This document shows, in pieces, positions 45,664-56,874 of a stretch of DNA of 64,000 nt. This DNA is from Microcoleus sp. FACHB-672 (lineage in GTDB: Bacteria; Cyanobacteriota; Cyanobacteriia; Cyanobacteriales; Oscillatoriaceae), in NCBI RefSeq assembly GCF_014695725.1, contig NZ_JACJOU010000013.1:310001-374000 (forward strand), written 5' to 3'. The translations under genes were made by a program, and so were the position numbers. Every line of letters starts with the position of its first letter. The stretch's first letter is position 1. The notes under the pieces are model-generated. The model searched no databases. It saw only the letters and a list, made by a program, of their open reading frames with translations, and was not told the DNA's origin.

Positions 45664-47779
45664 AGATGCCTAAAGTTAATTCCCAACTTAGCAATTTGCC
45701 GGTGTCTTCTAGGGCACTGTCAATGACGCGCAGCTGCCAAACACCTTTCACCGGCTGATTGATCAACAGCTTCAGCACTGGCGTTGTTTGCAGAGAATAG
45801 GCTATCTGTAATCGCTTATTGCGCCCTTGGGTACGTCCTTGCAGCAAAACGATCTTGCCGGTAGGGGCGATTAAATAAATCTCCAGATCTCCCATAAAGC
45901 TGTGTTCAATATCCACACCGATGCGAATATCGCGCACAGCACCCGTATCATTCATTTGGATAGGGCTGGTAATACCCCGCAAGTCATAATCGGGAATTGC
46001 CACGCTGGTGTCATTGCGCCCTTGTAGTTGCCGGCTGACTTTCAATGAGGTCACTTGCTTTTGTGCCGCCTGCACTGCCTTAAAAGCATTCACCTTGCCA
46101 TAGCCAAACCACTGGGAGTGTCCGTTGGCGTCATAAGTGCCCATGTTGATACCCAGTTGCGGATCGGGTTCTCGATCAGTAATTTTATCTGCGGTATTTT
46201 GTAGGATTTGCTTGACTTCCTGAGCAGTCAAATCAGGATTAACAGAAAGCACTAACGCTGCAACACCGGCAACCACGGGGGTAGAGCTAGAAGTGCCGCC
46301 AAAATAGCCGGTGTAATCCTCCGCATCGTAACCGAGAGGACCCATGCGATCAGCAGTGAAAACCCCTTGACCGGCTAGAGGGACTGTCACTTGCGGCGCT
46401 GTGTTGATATAGCCGGTTTCTTGCAGCCACATTCCGGGGGTCGCATTATTGCTGGGGGCGCAAACAGATATAGTTGGACCCCAATTACTATAAGCGGCTT
46501 TTTTATTCAAACTGGTGCAGGCAGAAATCGTCATCACGTCCGGGTGAACGCTAAAACCGCCTAGCCATTTCGTTTGGCCCTGCAAAATGTTGTTAGGCCA
46601 GCCTCGCTCATTAATGGTGCCGGTTGTGGGCCGGTTGGCATTACCGGCAGCAAAGAGTATGACGCAACCCTTGCCGTTGCGCCCTTCTGTTGCGGCGCGA
46701 TGCACAACGGCACTTTGGCGCAAGGACAGTGGAAAATAAACAGCCGAGGGACCCCAGCTACAAGAAATCACGGCGGCCCCTTTAGCAATGGCCCACTCAA
46801 ACAGCTGCTCAATCGAACTGTCATCGAGAAAACCTGTGGTGCGTAACGGCATCAAGGCACAACCGGGGGCCACCCCTACAATGCCGCTGCCAGTTTCTTC
46901 CGCAACCGCAACGCCGGCACAAGCGGTGCCGTGGTTGTCTTCATCTTCCCCCGGCATTGGCACAAAGTCTTTGGCTTTAAAGTCACGCGGGGCAACAATT
47001 TTACCCAAACCTTGAAAATCCGGATGGTTGAGGTCAACTGAATCATCGGCAACAGCCACGACGACAGAACGCACCCCGCGAGTGATATCCCACGCTTTCT
47101 CAATATCAATATGAGCGCCGGCTGCTAATTCCGGGCCGCCGGCGTGGTAAAGATACCATTGCTTGGGATAGAGGGTGTCACGAGGCCGGTAGTGAGGAAC
47201 TGTTTCTACTACAATATTCGGTTCAGCAACCAATACGGCCCGGTTGCCGGTGAGCCGGTTGGCAATTTTAATCGGATTTTCCGTCGCTTGCTTGGTGACT
47301 TCAAAGATAAAGGTGTTGGCAATTCCTGCGAGTAGACGAATCTGACGCAGTCCCGCTGCCGCGGCAATGGCATCCCGCGTTGCTGGATCGGCAGAATCAC
47401 TAAACTGGATAGTCAACTCGTCCGTGAGGTAGAGCAGTTGCTCTGGGTTGTTCTTAATGTGGTAAACATGACTGACAAAGGCAACGGCTTCTGAATGTCG
47501 CGCTGCTTGCATGGCTTGTTCGAGGAGAGCCGGTTCAACGGTGTATTCTACTAGCTTGGCTTGCGGTACGCTCCTATGGCGAACGGCCCCCCAAAGTTGT
47601 GCCCAATCCTCCGATAGGGTGCCGGTGCCGGCGGGGCGCACGGTGAACCGATCACTGACCTTTTCCAGCGCTAATTCATCACCCCCCCGTTGTAAGATGA
47701 AACCCACGCTTTCTTCGGGGACGCCCACACCGGGAAAATTGTTTTGAGAAGAATTGGTTGAATTAACTGGATTGGTCAT
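45662..47779 (-). CDS. Subtilisin-like serine protease with P (proprotein convertase) domain, PrcA-like
   Basis: A 705-aa S8 peptidase. The catalytic triad is D246 (VADDSVDL), H283 (DNHGTACAG) and S497 (GGTSSSTPVVAG). The oxyanion Asn is N380 (FAAGN). The N-terminal 200 residues form a propeptide-like region (FILQRGGDELALEKVSDRF, VVAEPNIVVE-type). The C-terminal 110 residues are a P/Homo B domain (GDLEIYLIAPTGKIVLL, GVWQLRVID). No signal peptide is seen. The architecture matches cyanobacterial calcium-dependent PrcA-like proteases. It is convergent to the CHASE2 genes. Confidence 0.93.
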   Translation of the reverse strand: MTNPVNSTNSSQNNFPGVGVPEESVGFILQRGGDELALEKVSDRFTVRPAGTGTLSEDWAQLWGAVRHRSVPQAKLVEYTVEPALLEQAMQAARHSEAVAFVSHVYHIKNNPEQLLYLTDELTIQFSDSADPATRDAIAAAAGLRQIRLLAGIANTFIFEVTKQATENPIKIANRLTGNRAVLVAEPNIVVETVPHYRPRDTLYPKQWYLYHAGGPELAAGAHIDIEKAWDITRGVRSVVVAVADDSVDLNHPDFQGLGKIVAPRDFKAKDFVPMPGEDEDNHGTACAGVAVAEETGSGIVGVAPGCALMPLRTTGFLDDSSIEQLFEWAIAKGAAVISCSWGPSAVYFPLSLRQSAVVHRAATEGRNGKGCVILFAAGNANRPTTGTINERGWPNNILQGQTKWLGGFSVHPDVMTISACTSLNKKAAYSNWGPTISVCAPSNNATPGMWLQETGYINTAPQVTVPLAGQGVFTADRMGPLGYDAEDYTGYFGGTSSSTPVVAGVAALVLSVNPDLTAQEVKQILQNTADKITDREPDPQLGINMGTYDANGHSQWFGYGKVNAFKAVQAAQKQVTSLKVSRQLQGRNDTSVAIPDYDLRGITSPIQMNDTGAVRDIRIGVDIEHSFMGDLEIYLIAPTGKIVLLQGRTQGRNKRLQIAYSLQTTPVLKLLINQPVKGVWQLRVIDSALEDTGKLLSWELTLGI

Positions 47780-48144
47780 AGAAGCGTGCCTCTAGTGATA
47801 CAGTTGTTATTTCACAAACTGAGTCTCATTTAAATGTGTTGCTGACAGTAACGGATTTTATCTGAGTCTTGCCGGCTCTCATGTTTTTCTCAGTCTGCCT
47901 GATTTACATTCGGGGAGTTGAAGAATACTTCAGCTAAGTTTGTGGGGTGTCAGACTCGCATCCGTTGATGTTTCGCCATATTAACTTCAGTTCTTATTGG
48001 ATTGTTACAAACCGCCCATGTCTGTGTTACGATTCTGTGGGCGGTAGAGGCGGGCGAGTTGAAAAACCCCGCTTCAGGGATTTAAATAAGATACCCGAAG
48101 TTTGTATCGCTCCGATTTTTAAGTACGCACATACAAGGTACTTT
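47780..48144. other. Intergenic region between divergent genes
   Basis: About 365 bp. An in-frame extension of the next gene (to 47947) exists but lacks coding character before its signal peptide. No RNA gene or repeat was recognised. Confidence 0.45.
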
Positions 48145-48804
48145 ATGGTATCTGGAACTATTCGCCTCCTTTGTTTATTTTCTGTAATCCCGCTGACGGC
48201 AATTTTAACTTTACTGCCTCTGGCCAGTGTCCGCGCCCAGGAATCTGCCGAGCCAGAGAATACAATTCCGCTTGAGCCGGCAAACCCTGCAACTCCCATT
48301 GATGTTCCCGAACCTGGGGACTCGACAGAACCGGACACTATTCGTCCGATGGTACTCGATACCAGCTTGTTGAGTCTTCAGGGAGGGCAACGCTTGATGG
48401 ATGAAGCGAGCGATGCAGTTGCCTCTCAAGACTATGATGGGGCTGCTAAAAAGCTTGTGGAAGCCCGTCAGGTTTTCAACCAGCTGTCGAATTTTTATCA
48501 AGAGTTGGGTTCTAGCTTTTCCGGGATTGATAGCCGGATTGCTGACAGTCTTCGCAAAAAAGCCCTAGAAACAGCCCAGATGCGAGATCAGGCAACTTAC
48601 CAGCTGGCGCTGGTGCATCGGGCGCAAAACAAGCCGGAATTAGCTGTGCCGCTGTTGGTTCAGATTATTCGCTCTCAGCAACCGACGCGCGACTTAGGCC
48701 AAAAAGCCTATCAGCAGTTGTTTGAACTAGGATTTGTGGATTCACCTTACCCCAGACCCCGTAGTGATGAGCCTAGCTCGTCTTCTGGGGGTTCCGCGCA
48801 ATAA
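48145..48804 (+). CDS. Exported TPR-like protein of unknown function
   Basis: A 219-aa protein from the ATG at 48145, chosen because a signal peptide (MVSGTIRLLCLFSVIPLTAI ... VRAQ) begins there. A Pro/Glu-rich linker follows. A helical TPR-like region (about 75-195: ASDAVASQDYDGAAKKLVEARQ, ATYQLALVHRAQNKPELAVPLL) is next, then a Ser/Pro tail. It is probably periplasmic. No enzyme motif. Confidence 0.75.
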   Translation: MVSGTIRLLCLFSVIPLTAILTLLPLASVRAQESAEPENTIPLEPANPATPIDVPEPGDSTEPDTIRPMVLDTSLLSLQGGQRLMDEASDAVASQDYDGAAKKLVEARQVFNQLSNFYQELGSSFSGIDSRIADSLRKKALETAQMRDQATYQLALVHRAQNKPELAVPLLVQIIRSQQPTRDLGQKAYQQLFELGFVDSPYPRPRSDEPSSSSGGSAQ

Positions 48805-48938
48805 TCAGCGGGATGGGACGATTTGATGGGTTTTGCCTAAGCTAGCTCAATTTCTAGTCTGACTTCAGTTGAGCCGGCAAGGAGAAACCCGCTAAAGTTA
48901 AATTAGATAGAGAAGCGACAGGAAACTCAGGAGTAGCA

Positions 48939-49199
48939 ATGGTTAGCCCCGATCGGGTAGAGGCAATGATCAAGGCTCAAATGCCAGATGCCCAAGTGCT
49001 GGTTCAAGATTTAACCGGCGGTGGCGATCACTATCAGGTAACGGTCGTTTCATCGCTATTTGAAGGCAAAGGACTGGTGCAGCAGCATCAATTGGTTTAT
49101 GGTGCTGTGCGCGAGGCGATGTCTACAGAAGCCATTCACGCCCTTGCTTTAAAGACTTATACGCCCCAGTCGTGGGCGGCTGCCGGTCAGCCGGTCTAG
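48939..49199 (+). CDS. BolA-family protein
   Basis: An 86-aa BolA-like protein ([27 protein letters not shown]-type start, [27 protein letters not shown]). The invariant C-terminal His of BolA partners is in [12 protein letters not shown], and a second ligand-type His (GGDHYQV) is present. BolA binds CGFS glutaredoxins through a shared [2Fe-2S] cluster. The next gene encodes exactly such a glutaredoxin, 64 bp downstream. Confidence 0.94.
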   Translation: MVSPDRVEAMIKAQMPDAQVLVQDLTGGGDHYQVTVVSSLFEGKGLVQQHQLVYGAVREAMSTEAIHALALKTYTPQSWAAAGQPV

Positions 49200-49263
49200 C
49201 TTCAAGAACGATAAACTAAACACTAGATCCACACAAGACGACAAAGGAAGTCCAAGCGCAACC

Positions 49264-49587
49264 ATGAACCCAGAACTGAAAGAGCGAATTGACAATTTAG
49301 TACAGCAAAACAAAATTTTGGTGTTTATGAAGGGCAATAAGTTGATGCCCCAGTGTGGTTTTTCTAACAATGTGGTGCAGATTCTCAACGCGATGGGAGT
49401 TCCCTACGAAACCATTGATATTCTGGAAGATTGGGAAATTCGGCAGGGAATTAAAGAGTATTCCAACTGGCCAACCATTCCCCAAGTTTACATTAATGGC
49501 GAGTTTGTTGGTGGCTCTGATATTATGATTGAGCTGTACCAAAAGGGCGAATTGCAGGAGATGCTAGAAGTCGCTCTTGCTTCTTAA
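49264..49587 (+). CDS. grxD: Monothiol CGFS glutaredoxin (Grx4/GrxD type)
   Basis: A 107-aa glutaredoxin with active site CGFS (C31) in [12 protein letters not shown]. It has the glutathione-binding [11 protein letters not shown] and GGSDIM motifs. It holds or transfers a [2Fe-2S] cluster with glutathione and the BolA partner. It is in an operon with the BolA gene and is followed by a terminator. Confidence 0.96.
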   Translation: MNPELKERIDNLVQQNKILVFMKGNKLMPQCGFSNNVVQILNAMGVPYETIDILEDWEIRQGIKEYSNWPTIPQVYINGEFVGGSDIMIELYQKGELQEMLEVALAS

Positions 49588-49607
49588 ACTTTCATGATCT
49601 TAAGTTG

Positions 49608-49659
49608 AAAAACCCCTTGCAGAAGTTTGGTACGCAAAGAACTCACAAGGGTTTTTTTT
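49608..49659 (+). terminator. Terminator after the BolA-glutaredoxin operon
   Basis: AAAAACCCCTTG (49608-49619) pairs with CAAGGGTTTTT (from 49646) with one bulged C and a 26-nt loop. It is followed by T residues. Confidence 0.7.
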
Positions 49660-49715
49660 ATTGTTGATCTTTCTTAAATCTAAATATTAAGCCTAGGGGA
49701 TAGCAAAAAAGCTGA

Positions 49716-50013
49716 AACCTTGATGTATGGGTTGCTATCGACGCAGGTTCTACTGTGGGCTTTGTAGCCGTAGAAACTACCCTCAGAGGACAATAGGGGT
49801 GAAATCTACATGGTTGCTGTCGATCCAGACTTTCAAGGTCGCGGTATTGGTAGTGATCTGATAGAATTCGCTCTGGCTTGGATGAAAGATGCTGGGATGT
49901 CTCTTGCTATGGTTGAGACTGGGGGCGATGCCGGTCATGCCCCAGCCCGTCACACCTATGAAAAGGTAGACTTCGAGCTATTCCCAGTTGCCAGATACTT
50001 CAAGAAGCTTTAA
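49716..50013 (+). pseudogene. Frameshifted, truncated GNAT acetyltransferase
   Basis: The first part reads NLDVWVAIDAGSTVGFVAVET in one frame (from 49716). The rest reads SEDNRGEIYMVAVDPDFQGR and onwards in another frame, including the acetyl-CoA motif QGRGIGSDL. The two halves join as one GNAT fold with a frameshift near 49780. The N-terminus is missing. A 67-aa product from the ATG at 49810 is open but lacks half of the fold. Confidence 0.75.
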
Positions 50014-50259
50014 GTGCAGATGTGTTGATTTTTGGTTTCACGTTACCTACTGATTCACAGATTTTCTATATGCTGGGCATAGAACTTATTACAATTTAGA
50101 TATAAATTTGAGGGTAATTGCAGCAGAGTCGTAAATAGTTTTCATGGCAACTACCAGCCAGCTAATACTTCACGGCAGCGAAGTCGAAAGTCACTGGTGC
50201 TGAATTGGAGAGTATCTACCGCCGCTGCGTTTTTGGGTTCTATAAATCGAGGTTTAACC

Positions 50260-51810
50260 ATGCAGCTATCGAAAAAATCTTTAGAGTTTGCACGTAGCCA
50301 CATCCAACGCTTTTATACTTCTGATTTTTTCCCATCTTTAGACGTTCTAGATGCACTTTGGGCGGATTGGGACGAAGTCGTTAAGTCTTTATCTGGTAAA
50401 CCTATTCAGGAACTCGGACGTCTCCCTTTATCAATGCAAGCTCCTAAAGCAAGGGGTGGCTATCGTGTTGTGCATGATCCAAACCCACTTGATTCATTAG
50501 CTTATGCGGCAATAGCCTATACTCTTGCACCATACATTGACACACGCCGTGAAAAATTAGGTGATCGTGTTTTTTCGTATAAACTTAGCGTAAATGAGCG
50601 AGGTGACTTTTTTGATGAAGGGCACAATGGCTTTCAATCTTATACATCAAAGTCTTTTGAACTAGCAAAGAATTTTGATTATGTCCTAATTACAGATATT
50701 GCTGCTTTTTACAACCAGATATATCTCCATCGCTTGCAGTCAGCTATTGAACTTTGTGATTCTAGGCTCGCAACTATTTCCTCTGCTGTAGAGGAATTCA
50801 TGCTTAATCTTAATGAGCGTGTATCAATTGGGATACCTGTTGGTCCAGCTCCTAGTATTATTCTTGCAGAAACAGCATTACTTGATGTCGATCAGTGGAT
50901 TCAACAGAGAGGTTGTGACTATGTTCGTTATGTTGACGATTTCCGAATTTTCTCAAATTCGGAGTTAGAGCTAGAAACAATATTGCAAGATCTTGTTGGA
51001 TATCTCTATAAGAACCACAGATTGACTCTATCCTCAGAGAAGACTTTTATTTTGCCTAGTGCAGAATTAATTGACCGCTATCTTGACTCATCTGATTCAA
51101 GAGAAAGAGCTGTTATACATGCAAATATTGCACAGTCTATAGCTAGTCAAACAAGTCTTGCTTTTCGGACAGCTTATGTAGAGAATCCCCCTTCATGGGA
51201 TAAATTAACTTCTGAAGAGCGAAGTCAACTTTTAAACAGTATGATGGATAGTATCCTTGGGCACGATTCACTAGATCTTGGACTCGCTCGCCATCTTCTT
51301 CGACGTGCAAAACACGCAAGGCTTAGGGCTATTATTGCGCCCCTTCTTGATAATATCGAATTCTTTTCTCCTGTTTTTCGAGATGTATGCCTTTATCTTG
51401 ATAGCGTAATGAATGAAGCTGCTATCAACAGAAATTTAGATCGCTTTGAAAAAATAATCGCTAAGCCCTCCATTATTACTAAAAGTTCTTTTTGCTCAAT
51501 GTGGCTGAGATGGCTTATAACTCGGCATCAAGCTTACTCACAATCACAAGTAGTTCGAGATTTTGTAGTTGGAGAGTTAAAGCCTTTGCGTTTTCAAGCA
51601 GATTACGCTAGACTTTTTGCCCATGAAAGTTGGGTGAAGGAGCATCGATCTAACTGGCAGCAATTTGGAGCTTTAGATCGGTGGTCATTACTACTAGCTG
51701 CAAGCATATTGGGTGTGCGTGAACGTACAGTATGGATGAATCAAGTTTTGAGAAGTAGTGAAGATTTAATTGATCGTGCTATAGCTCGATATGTATTAAG
51801 CTTTAGATAA
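50260..51810 (+). CDS. Reverse transcriptase of Abi/unknown-group (putative anti-phage defence) type
   Basis: A 516-aa protein from the ATG at 50260, preceded by CGAGGTTTAACC. An upstream GTG at 50197 lacks a ribosome site. RT motifs: basic template region GGYRVVHDPNPLDSLAY (67-83), catalytic D146 in ITDIAAFYNQIYLHRL, GIPVGPAPSIILAE (191-204) and the YVDD box at 224-227 (VRYVDDFRIF). About 250 C-terminal residues are helical (HEAT-like), with no maturase X, HNH or integrase domain. The retron VTG motif is absent and the box is YVDD, not YADD. This matches AbiA/AbiK/DRT-like solitary RTs. The exact subgroup cannot be set. AT-rich, likely acquired. Confidence 0.85.
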   Translation: MQLSKKSLEFARSHIQRFYTSDFFPSLDVLDALWADWDEVVKSLSGKPIQELGRLPLSMQAPKARGGYRVVHDPNPLDSLAYAAIAYTLAPYIDTRREKLGDRVFSYKLSVNERGDFFDEGHNGFQSYTSKSFELAKNFDYVLITDIAAFYNQIYLHRLQSAIELCDSRLATISSAVEEFMLNLNERVSIGIPVGPAPSIILAETALLDVDQWIQQRGCDYVRYVDDFRIFSNSELELETILQDLVGYLYKNHRLTLSSEKTFILPSAELIDRYLDSSDSRERAVIHANIAQSIASQTSLAFRTAYVENPPSWDKLTSEERSQLLNSMMDSILGHDSLDLGLARHLLRRAKHARLRAIIAPLLDNIEFFSPVFRDVCLYLDSVMNEAAINRNLDRFEKIIAKPSIITKSSFCSMWLRWLITRHQAYSQSQVVRDFVVGELKPLRFQADYARLFAHESWVKEHRSNWQQFGALDRWSLLLAASILGVRERTVWMNQVLRSSEDLIDRAIARYVLSFR

Positions 51811-52117
51811 TTCTCCAGTTCTTCCCTGCATCTCAAACCCGCAGTTCATGGCAGTGTGCCCCAATACTTGGCATTGGTCTTGAGTGAGGCAACCCTAAAT
51901 TTTCGCCCTGCTGCAACCGTCTCAATAAAACACCTGTTTCTGTGCGTGCTTCTTGGCTAAAAGGAGGAGTTTTAACTTCCCCATGCAGCCACACTAACGG
52001 TTTATCTGTTTCGTCTATACACCCACCATTTATATCAGATATGATATATTTATTAATGCTTGGAGAGTCAAGTGTGACTGTTAGATTCATAGTTTGAATA
52101 TAATTTAGTGATATCAC
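51806..52117 (-). pseudogene. Dead HigB/Gp49-like phage-derived toxin gene, truncated by the RT gene
   Basis: The minus strand reads KPLVWLHGEVKTPPFSQEAR, LLRRLQQGENLGLPHSRPMP and SIGAHCHELRV, typical of RelE/HigB-like (Gp49, DUF891) toxins of cyanobacteria. A TGA (51833-51835) interrupts it. After the TGA the same frame continues DAGKNWRII, the expected next family residues, and then runs into the last codons of the RT gene. The family's final 30 or so residues are missing. The start region also lacks an ATG at the usual place (ATA-GAC-GAA). Confidence 0.75.
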
Positions 52118-52281
52118 CTCCTATCCTTCTACTTAGTCCTGTTGACAGGAAAGTTCTAGAATCGGCTGCTAACGCCAATTTGAAGTATCTGTATTTTTTC
52201 GCGTTGCAGATGCGAAAAGCCGGCAAAATTTTCAGAGATGATGCCGGCACGCTCAGGAATTTTCCTGAATAGAAAACGTAA

Positions 52282-52530
52282 CTAATAATAGTCCGATTTA
52301 GGTTGTGGCATGGGCATTTCAAAGTTAGACGGGTCGTAGATATATCTAGCTGCCTCTTCTTCTAATCTGTGGATCAAATAAGGTTCAATTGCATTCGTGT
52401 GCCGGAGAGCAGCTAAATAGCCATCTAAATAAAGCCTCAGATCGCCGAAGCGGTAACCTTTATTCCACATTTCAACGAGAGCGTCGGTAAGTTTTTGATA
52501 GTGACGGATGGTTTGAGTATCTTGAAGCAT
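52282..52530 (-). CDS. Small conserved cyanobacterial protein (DUF6761-like)
   Basis: An 82-aa protein, MLQDTQTIRHYQKLTDALVE, then WNKGYRFGDLRLYLDGYL and AIEPYLIHRLEEEAARYIYD. It has the look of a well-conserved cyanobacteria-specific small protein, and I believe it is DUF6761, but this is from memory of the pattern. Soluble and helical. Function unknown. A ribosome site (GGAGGTCAG) lies before the ATG. Confidence 0.75.
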   Translation of the reverse strand: MLQDTQTIRHYQKLTDALVEMWNKGYRFGDLRLYLDGYLAALRHTNAIEPYLIHRLEEEAARYIYDPSNFEMPMPQPKSDYY

Positions 52531-52564
52531 GAGTCTGACCTCCGGATAGGTAAGTGAAAAAGGT

Positions 52565-53065
52565 TTAGGTTGGCCTGGTCAGCTGGGGCGAACGTACGGT
52601 TTTAACTTGATAGACGCAACCCCCCGCCACATTGTTCGGTATTGGGTTAACCCATTCCGGCTTTAACTGAATGTCTCGATCTGTTAGGTTCAAGGCGTCA
52701 GAAAATCGGTACGGGTTCTCTGTCGTTTTAGTCATTGCCGGCTCACTCATCAATGCCTCCGGTAAAGTGGCTGGCCAGAAAATATTCTTTCTATAGAATT
52801 CGTAGTCTAGCAGCAACAACCTAGCAGTTTCGTCTACTAAAAGGTTTAATTTTATATTTTTTAAGACCAAAATAGCCTCATGATAAAGGCTCAGCTGAGC
52901 GTTCGGTGAATTTTGCGATGCGTCTTTAAGCAGATGCCGCCGATAAGGGGCGTTCAGAATTGCGTTTTGGCGGGAGTTGCCGGCAGTCACAGCCAAACGA
53001 GAGTCCAGTGATGCGTCCTGGTGATCACGACCAGTGATCTTTCTGTAACTCGACGCTTCAGCCAT
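52565..53065 (-). CDS. Hypothetical protein
   Basis: About 166 aa from the ATG at 53065 (a TTG at 53077 would add four residues). No recognised domain. Helical centre (LYHEAILVLKNIKLNLLVDETARLLL) and a C-terminal part with NPYRFSDALNLTDRDIQLKP. It is 35 bp upstream of the DUF6761-like gene on the same strand, so possibly in one transcript. Coding status is moderately supported by composition only. Confidence 0.5.
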   Translation of the reverse strand: MAEASSYRKITGRDHQDASLDSRLAVTAGNSRQNAILNAPYRRHLLKDASQNSPNAQLSLYHEAILVLKNIKLNLLVDETARLLLLDYEFYRKNIFWPATLPEALMSEPAMTKTTENPYRFSDALNLTDRDIQLKPEWVNPIPNNVAGGCVYQVKTVRSPQLTRPT

Positions 53066-53272
53066 GAAGTTTTTCAAAAGTGGTTCTTAAACTATTGTAA
53101 CGGAATCTCCCGAAAGTCCTGCCCTAGGGTTGCCGGTCTTGAAAATTTTACGCAATCTTTACACGCTGACCCTTGGCTTCAGCCTTTTACCTCAAAAGGG
53201 AGTAGCAGTGGTTACAAAACCATGACAAATGCTTTGTTACTCTTAAAACCACCGACGTGAAGGTGAACTTCT

Positions 53273-54052
53273 GTGGTATTAGTTTCTATTCAAATCGTTG
53301 AGGGTAATCCTCACTTACGTTCCCTGTTAGGTTGGCACTTACAGCAAGTTGGGTATGCTGTACACCAATCCGCTGATATCCGTCATGCCAGGGATGTTTT
53401 TTTTAACCGGCAGCCCACACTGGTGATCGTTGACTCTGAACTGCCCGATGGCGATGGACTAGAGTTTTGTCGGTGGCTACACCGGCAGCAACTTTCAATG
53501 ATTTTAATGCTGTCGGCTCGCAACACGGAAGCAGATATTGTGGAAGGGTTGAAGGCGGGGGCAGATGATTACTTGAGAAAACCCTTTGGGATGCAAGAGT
53601 TTTTAGCCAGAGTGGAAGCCCTGCTTCGCCGGCATAAAACGATGACACCCCCAGTCAGTCTAGATTATGGCGAGCTGAAAATAGACTTGGTGCAGCGCCG
53701 AGTCCGCTTTCAGGGAGAGTCAATCGAACTGACTCCTCAAGAGTTTAGTTTGCTCTATGTCTTGGCCCAAGCCGGGGGATTGCCACTCAGCCGGCCAGAA
53801 TTGCTGCGCCGAGCATGGCCAGATGCCATTGACAATCCGCGCACGATAGACACCCATGTGCTCTCGCTGCGGAAGAAAATTGAAATCGACCCCCGGCAAC
53901 CTAGCCTGATTCAAACAGTCCGCAATGTGGGCTATCGCTTGAATCTGGAAGTGCTCTCTAGCCCGATGCCATCGGCAGAACACGCCACTGGTAAAAGTCT
54001 GCCGATGCGCCAGTTGTCTAAAGTTGCAGCCGGTGAAAGCCATCGGCTTTAG
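53273..54052 (+). CDS. OmpR-family response regulator
   Basis: A 259-aa protein starting at a GTG with AAGGTGA upstream. Receiver domain (about 4-118) with phosphoacceptor Asp in VIVDSELPDGDG, Lys in YLRKPFG and Thr/Ser in MLSARN. The acidic pair near the N-terminus is reduced to one residue (VEGNP instead of D-D), so metal binding may be altered. Winged-helix DNA-binding domain at about 128-228 (LTPQEFSLLYVLAQAGG, RTIDTHVLSLRKKIE, RNVGYRLN). No histidine kinase is adjacent. NblR/NrrA-type regulators have similar architecture, but I cannot assign one. Confidence 0.92.
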   Translation: MVLVSIQIVEGNPHLRSLLGWHLQQVGYAVHQSADIRHARDVFFNRQPTLVIVDSELPDGDGLEFCRWLHRQQLSMILMLSARNTEADIVEGLKAGADDYLRKPFGMQEFLARVEALLRRHKTMTPPVSLDYGELKIDLVQRRVRFQGESIELTPQEFSLLYVLAQAGGLPLSRPELLRRAWPDAIDNPRTIDTHVLSLRKKIEIDPRQPSLIQTVRNVGYRLNLEVLSSPMPSAEHATGKSLPMRQLSKVAAGESHRL

Positions 54053-54299
54053 GGGCGTTGAGAATCACGCAAGGCTGCGCCCACAAGAACGGTACAGGCA
54101 TAGAATTGGCAACTCTCTCCCTATCCCCCTCTAGGGCGTGCCTGCAAACTTGTCAAACTAAAATTAGCAAATGAGTAGAAGCTTAACAGTAGACTAGCAA
54201 TGACTTGTGGAGATTCCACTGAGGCAAGGGTGGGAAAGGCTGAAAGCTTAATGGCCAATCCCAATACCTTTAAGTTGGCATAGCCTTGCCCGCTTACCT

Positions 54300-54518
54300 T
54301 TACGGTAAAGGAAAGCCAGTTGTTTCTTTAATGAAGTCAAGAACCTTGCTGTAGGCTTCTGGATCGCTTTGCTGAGTCAACACGATGCTGGTTTCGCCAC
54401 CCGGAAAGTAAAGCGTTAACCGGCCATTCCAAGACAAGGAGAAGGCGCTGATGCGATCGAGATCGAGCACGTAAATCTGTTTGTCTCGCTCATAGCATAT
54501 CTTGATCCAGTGCGCCAC
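54300..54518 (-). CDS. Small hypothetical protein downstream of pyrG
   Basis: A 72-aa protein from GTG 54518, chosen because GGAGGAGG lies 4-5 nt upstream. A TTG at 54557 would give 85 aa and overlap pyrG by 4 nt. Sequence MAHWIKICYERDKQIYVLDL then RISAFSLSWNGRLTLYFPGG. It looks like a compact beta-rich conserved cyanobacterial protein of unknown function. Probably cotranscribed with pyrG. Confidence 0.65.
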   Translation of the reverse strand: MAHWIKICYERDKQIYVLDLDRISAFSLSWNGRLTLYFPGGETSIVLTQQSDPEAYSKVLDFIKETTGFPLP

Positions 54519-54553
54519 ACGACCTCCTCCGCTCAAAACCCCGCACGCCGGCC

Positions 54554-56874
<2,321 letters not shown>

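Noticed and set aside
50014-51810. Retron or group II intron interpretation of the reverse transcriptase
   Set aside because: No VTG/NAxxH retron motifs, no YADD box, no maturase or endonuclease domain and no intron domain V-like hairpin downstream.
52068-52322. 84-codon minus-strand frame next to the dead toxin gene
   Set aside because: Overlaps both neighbours in other frames and has no protein-like features.
53140-53170. RpaB-type HLR1 direct repeat (TTTACG / TTTACA) before the response regulator gene
   Set aside because: Spacing is 11 rather than 10 bp and one half-site is degenerate.
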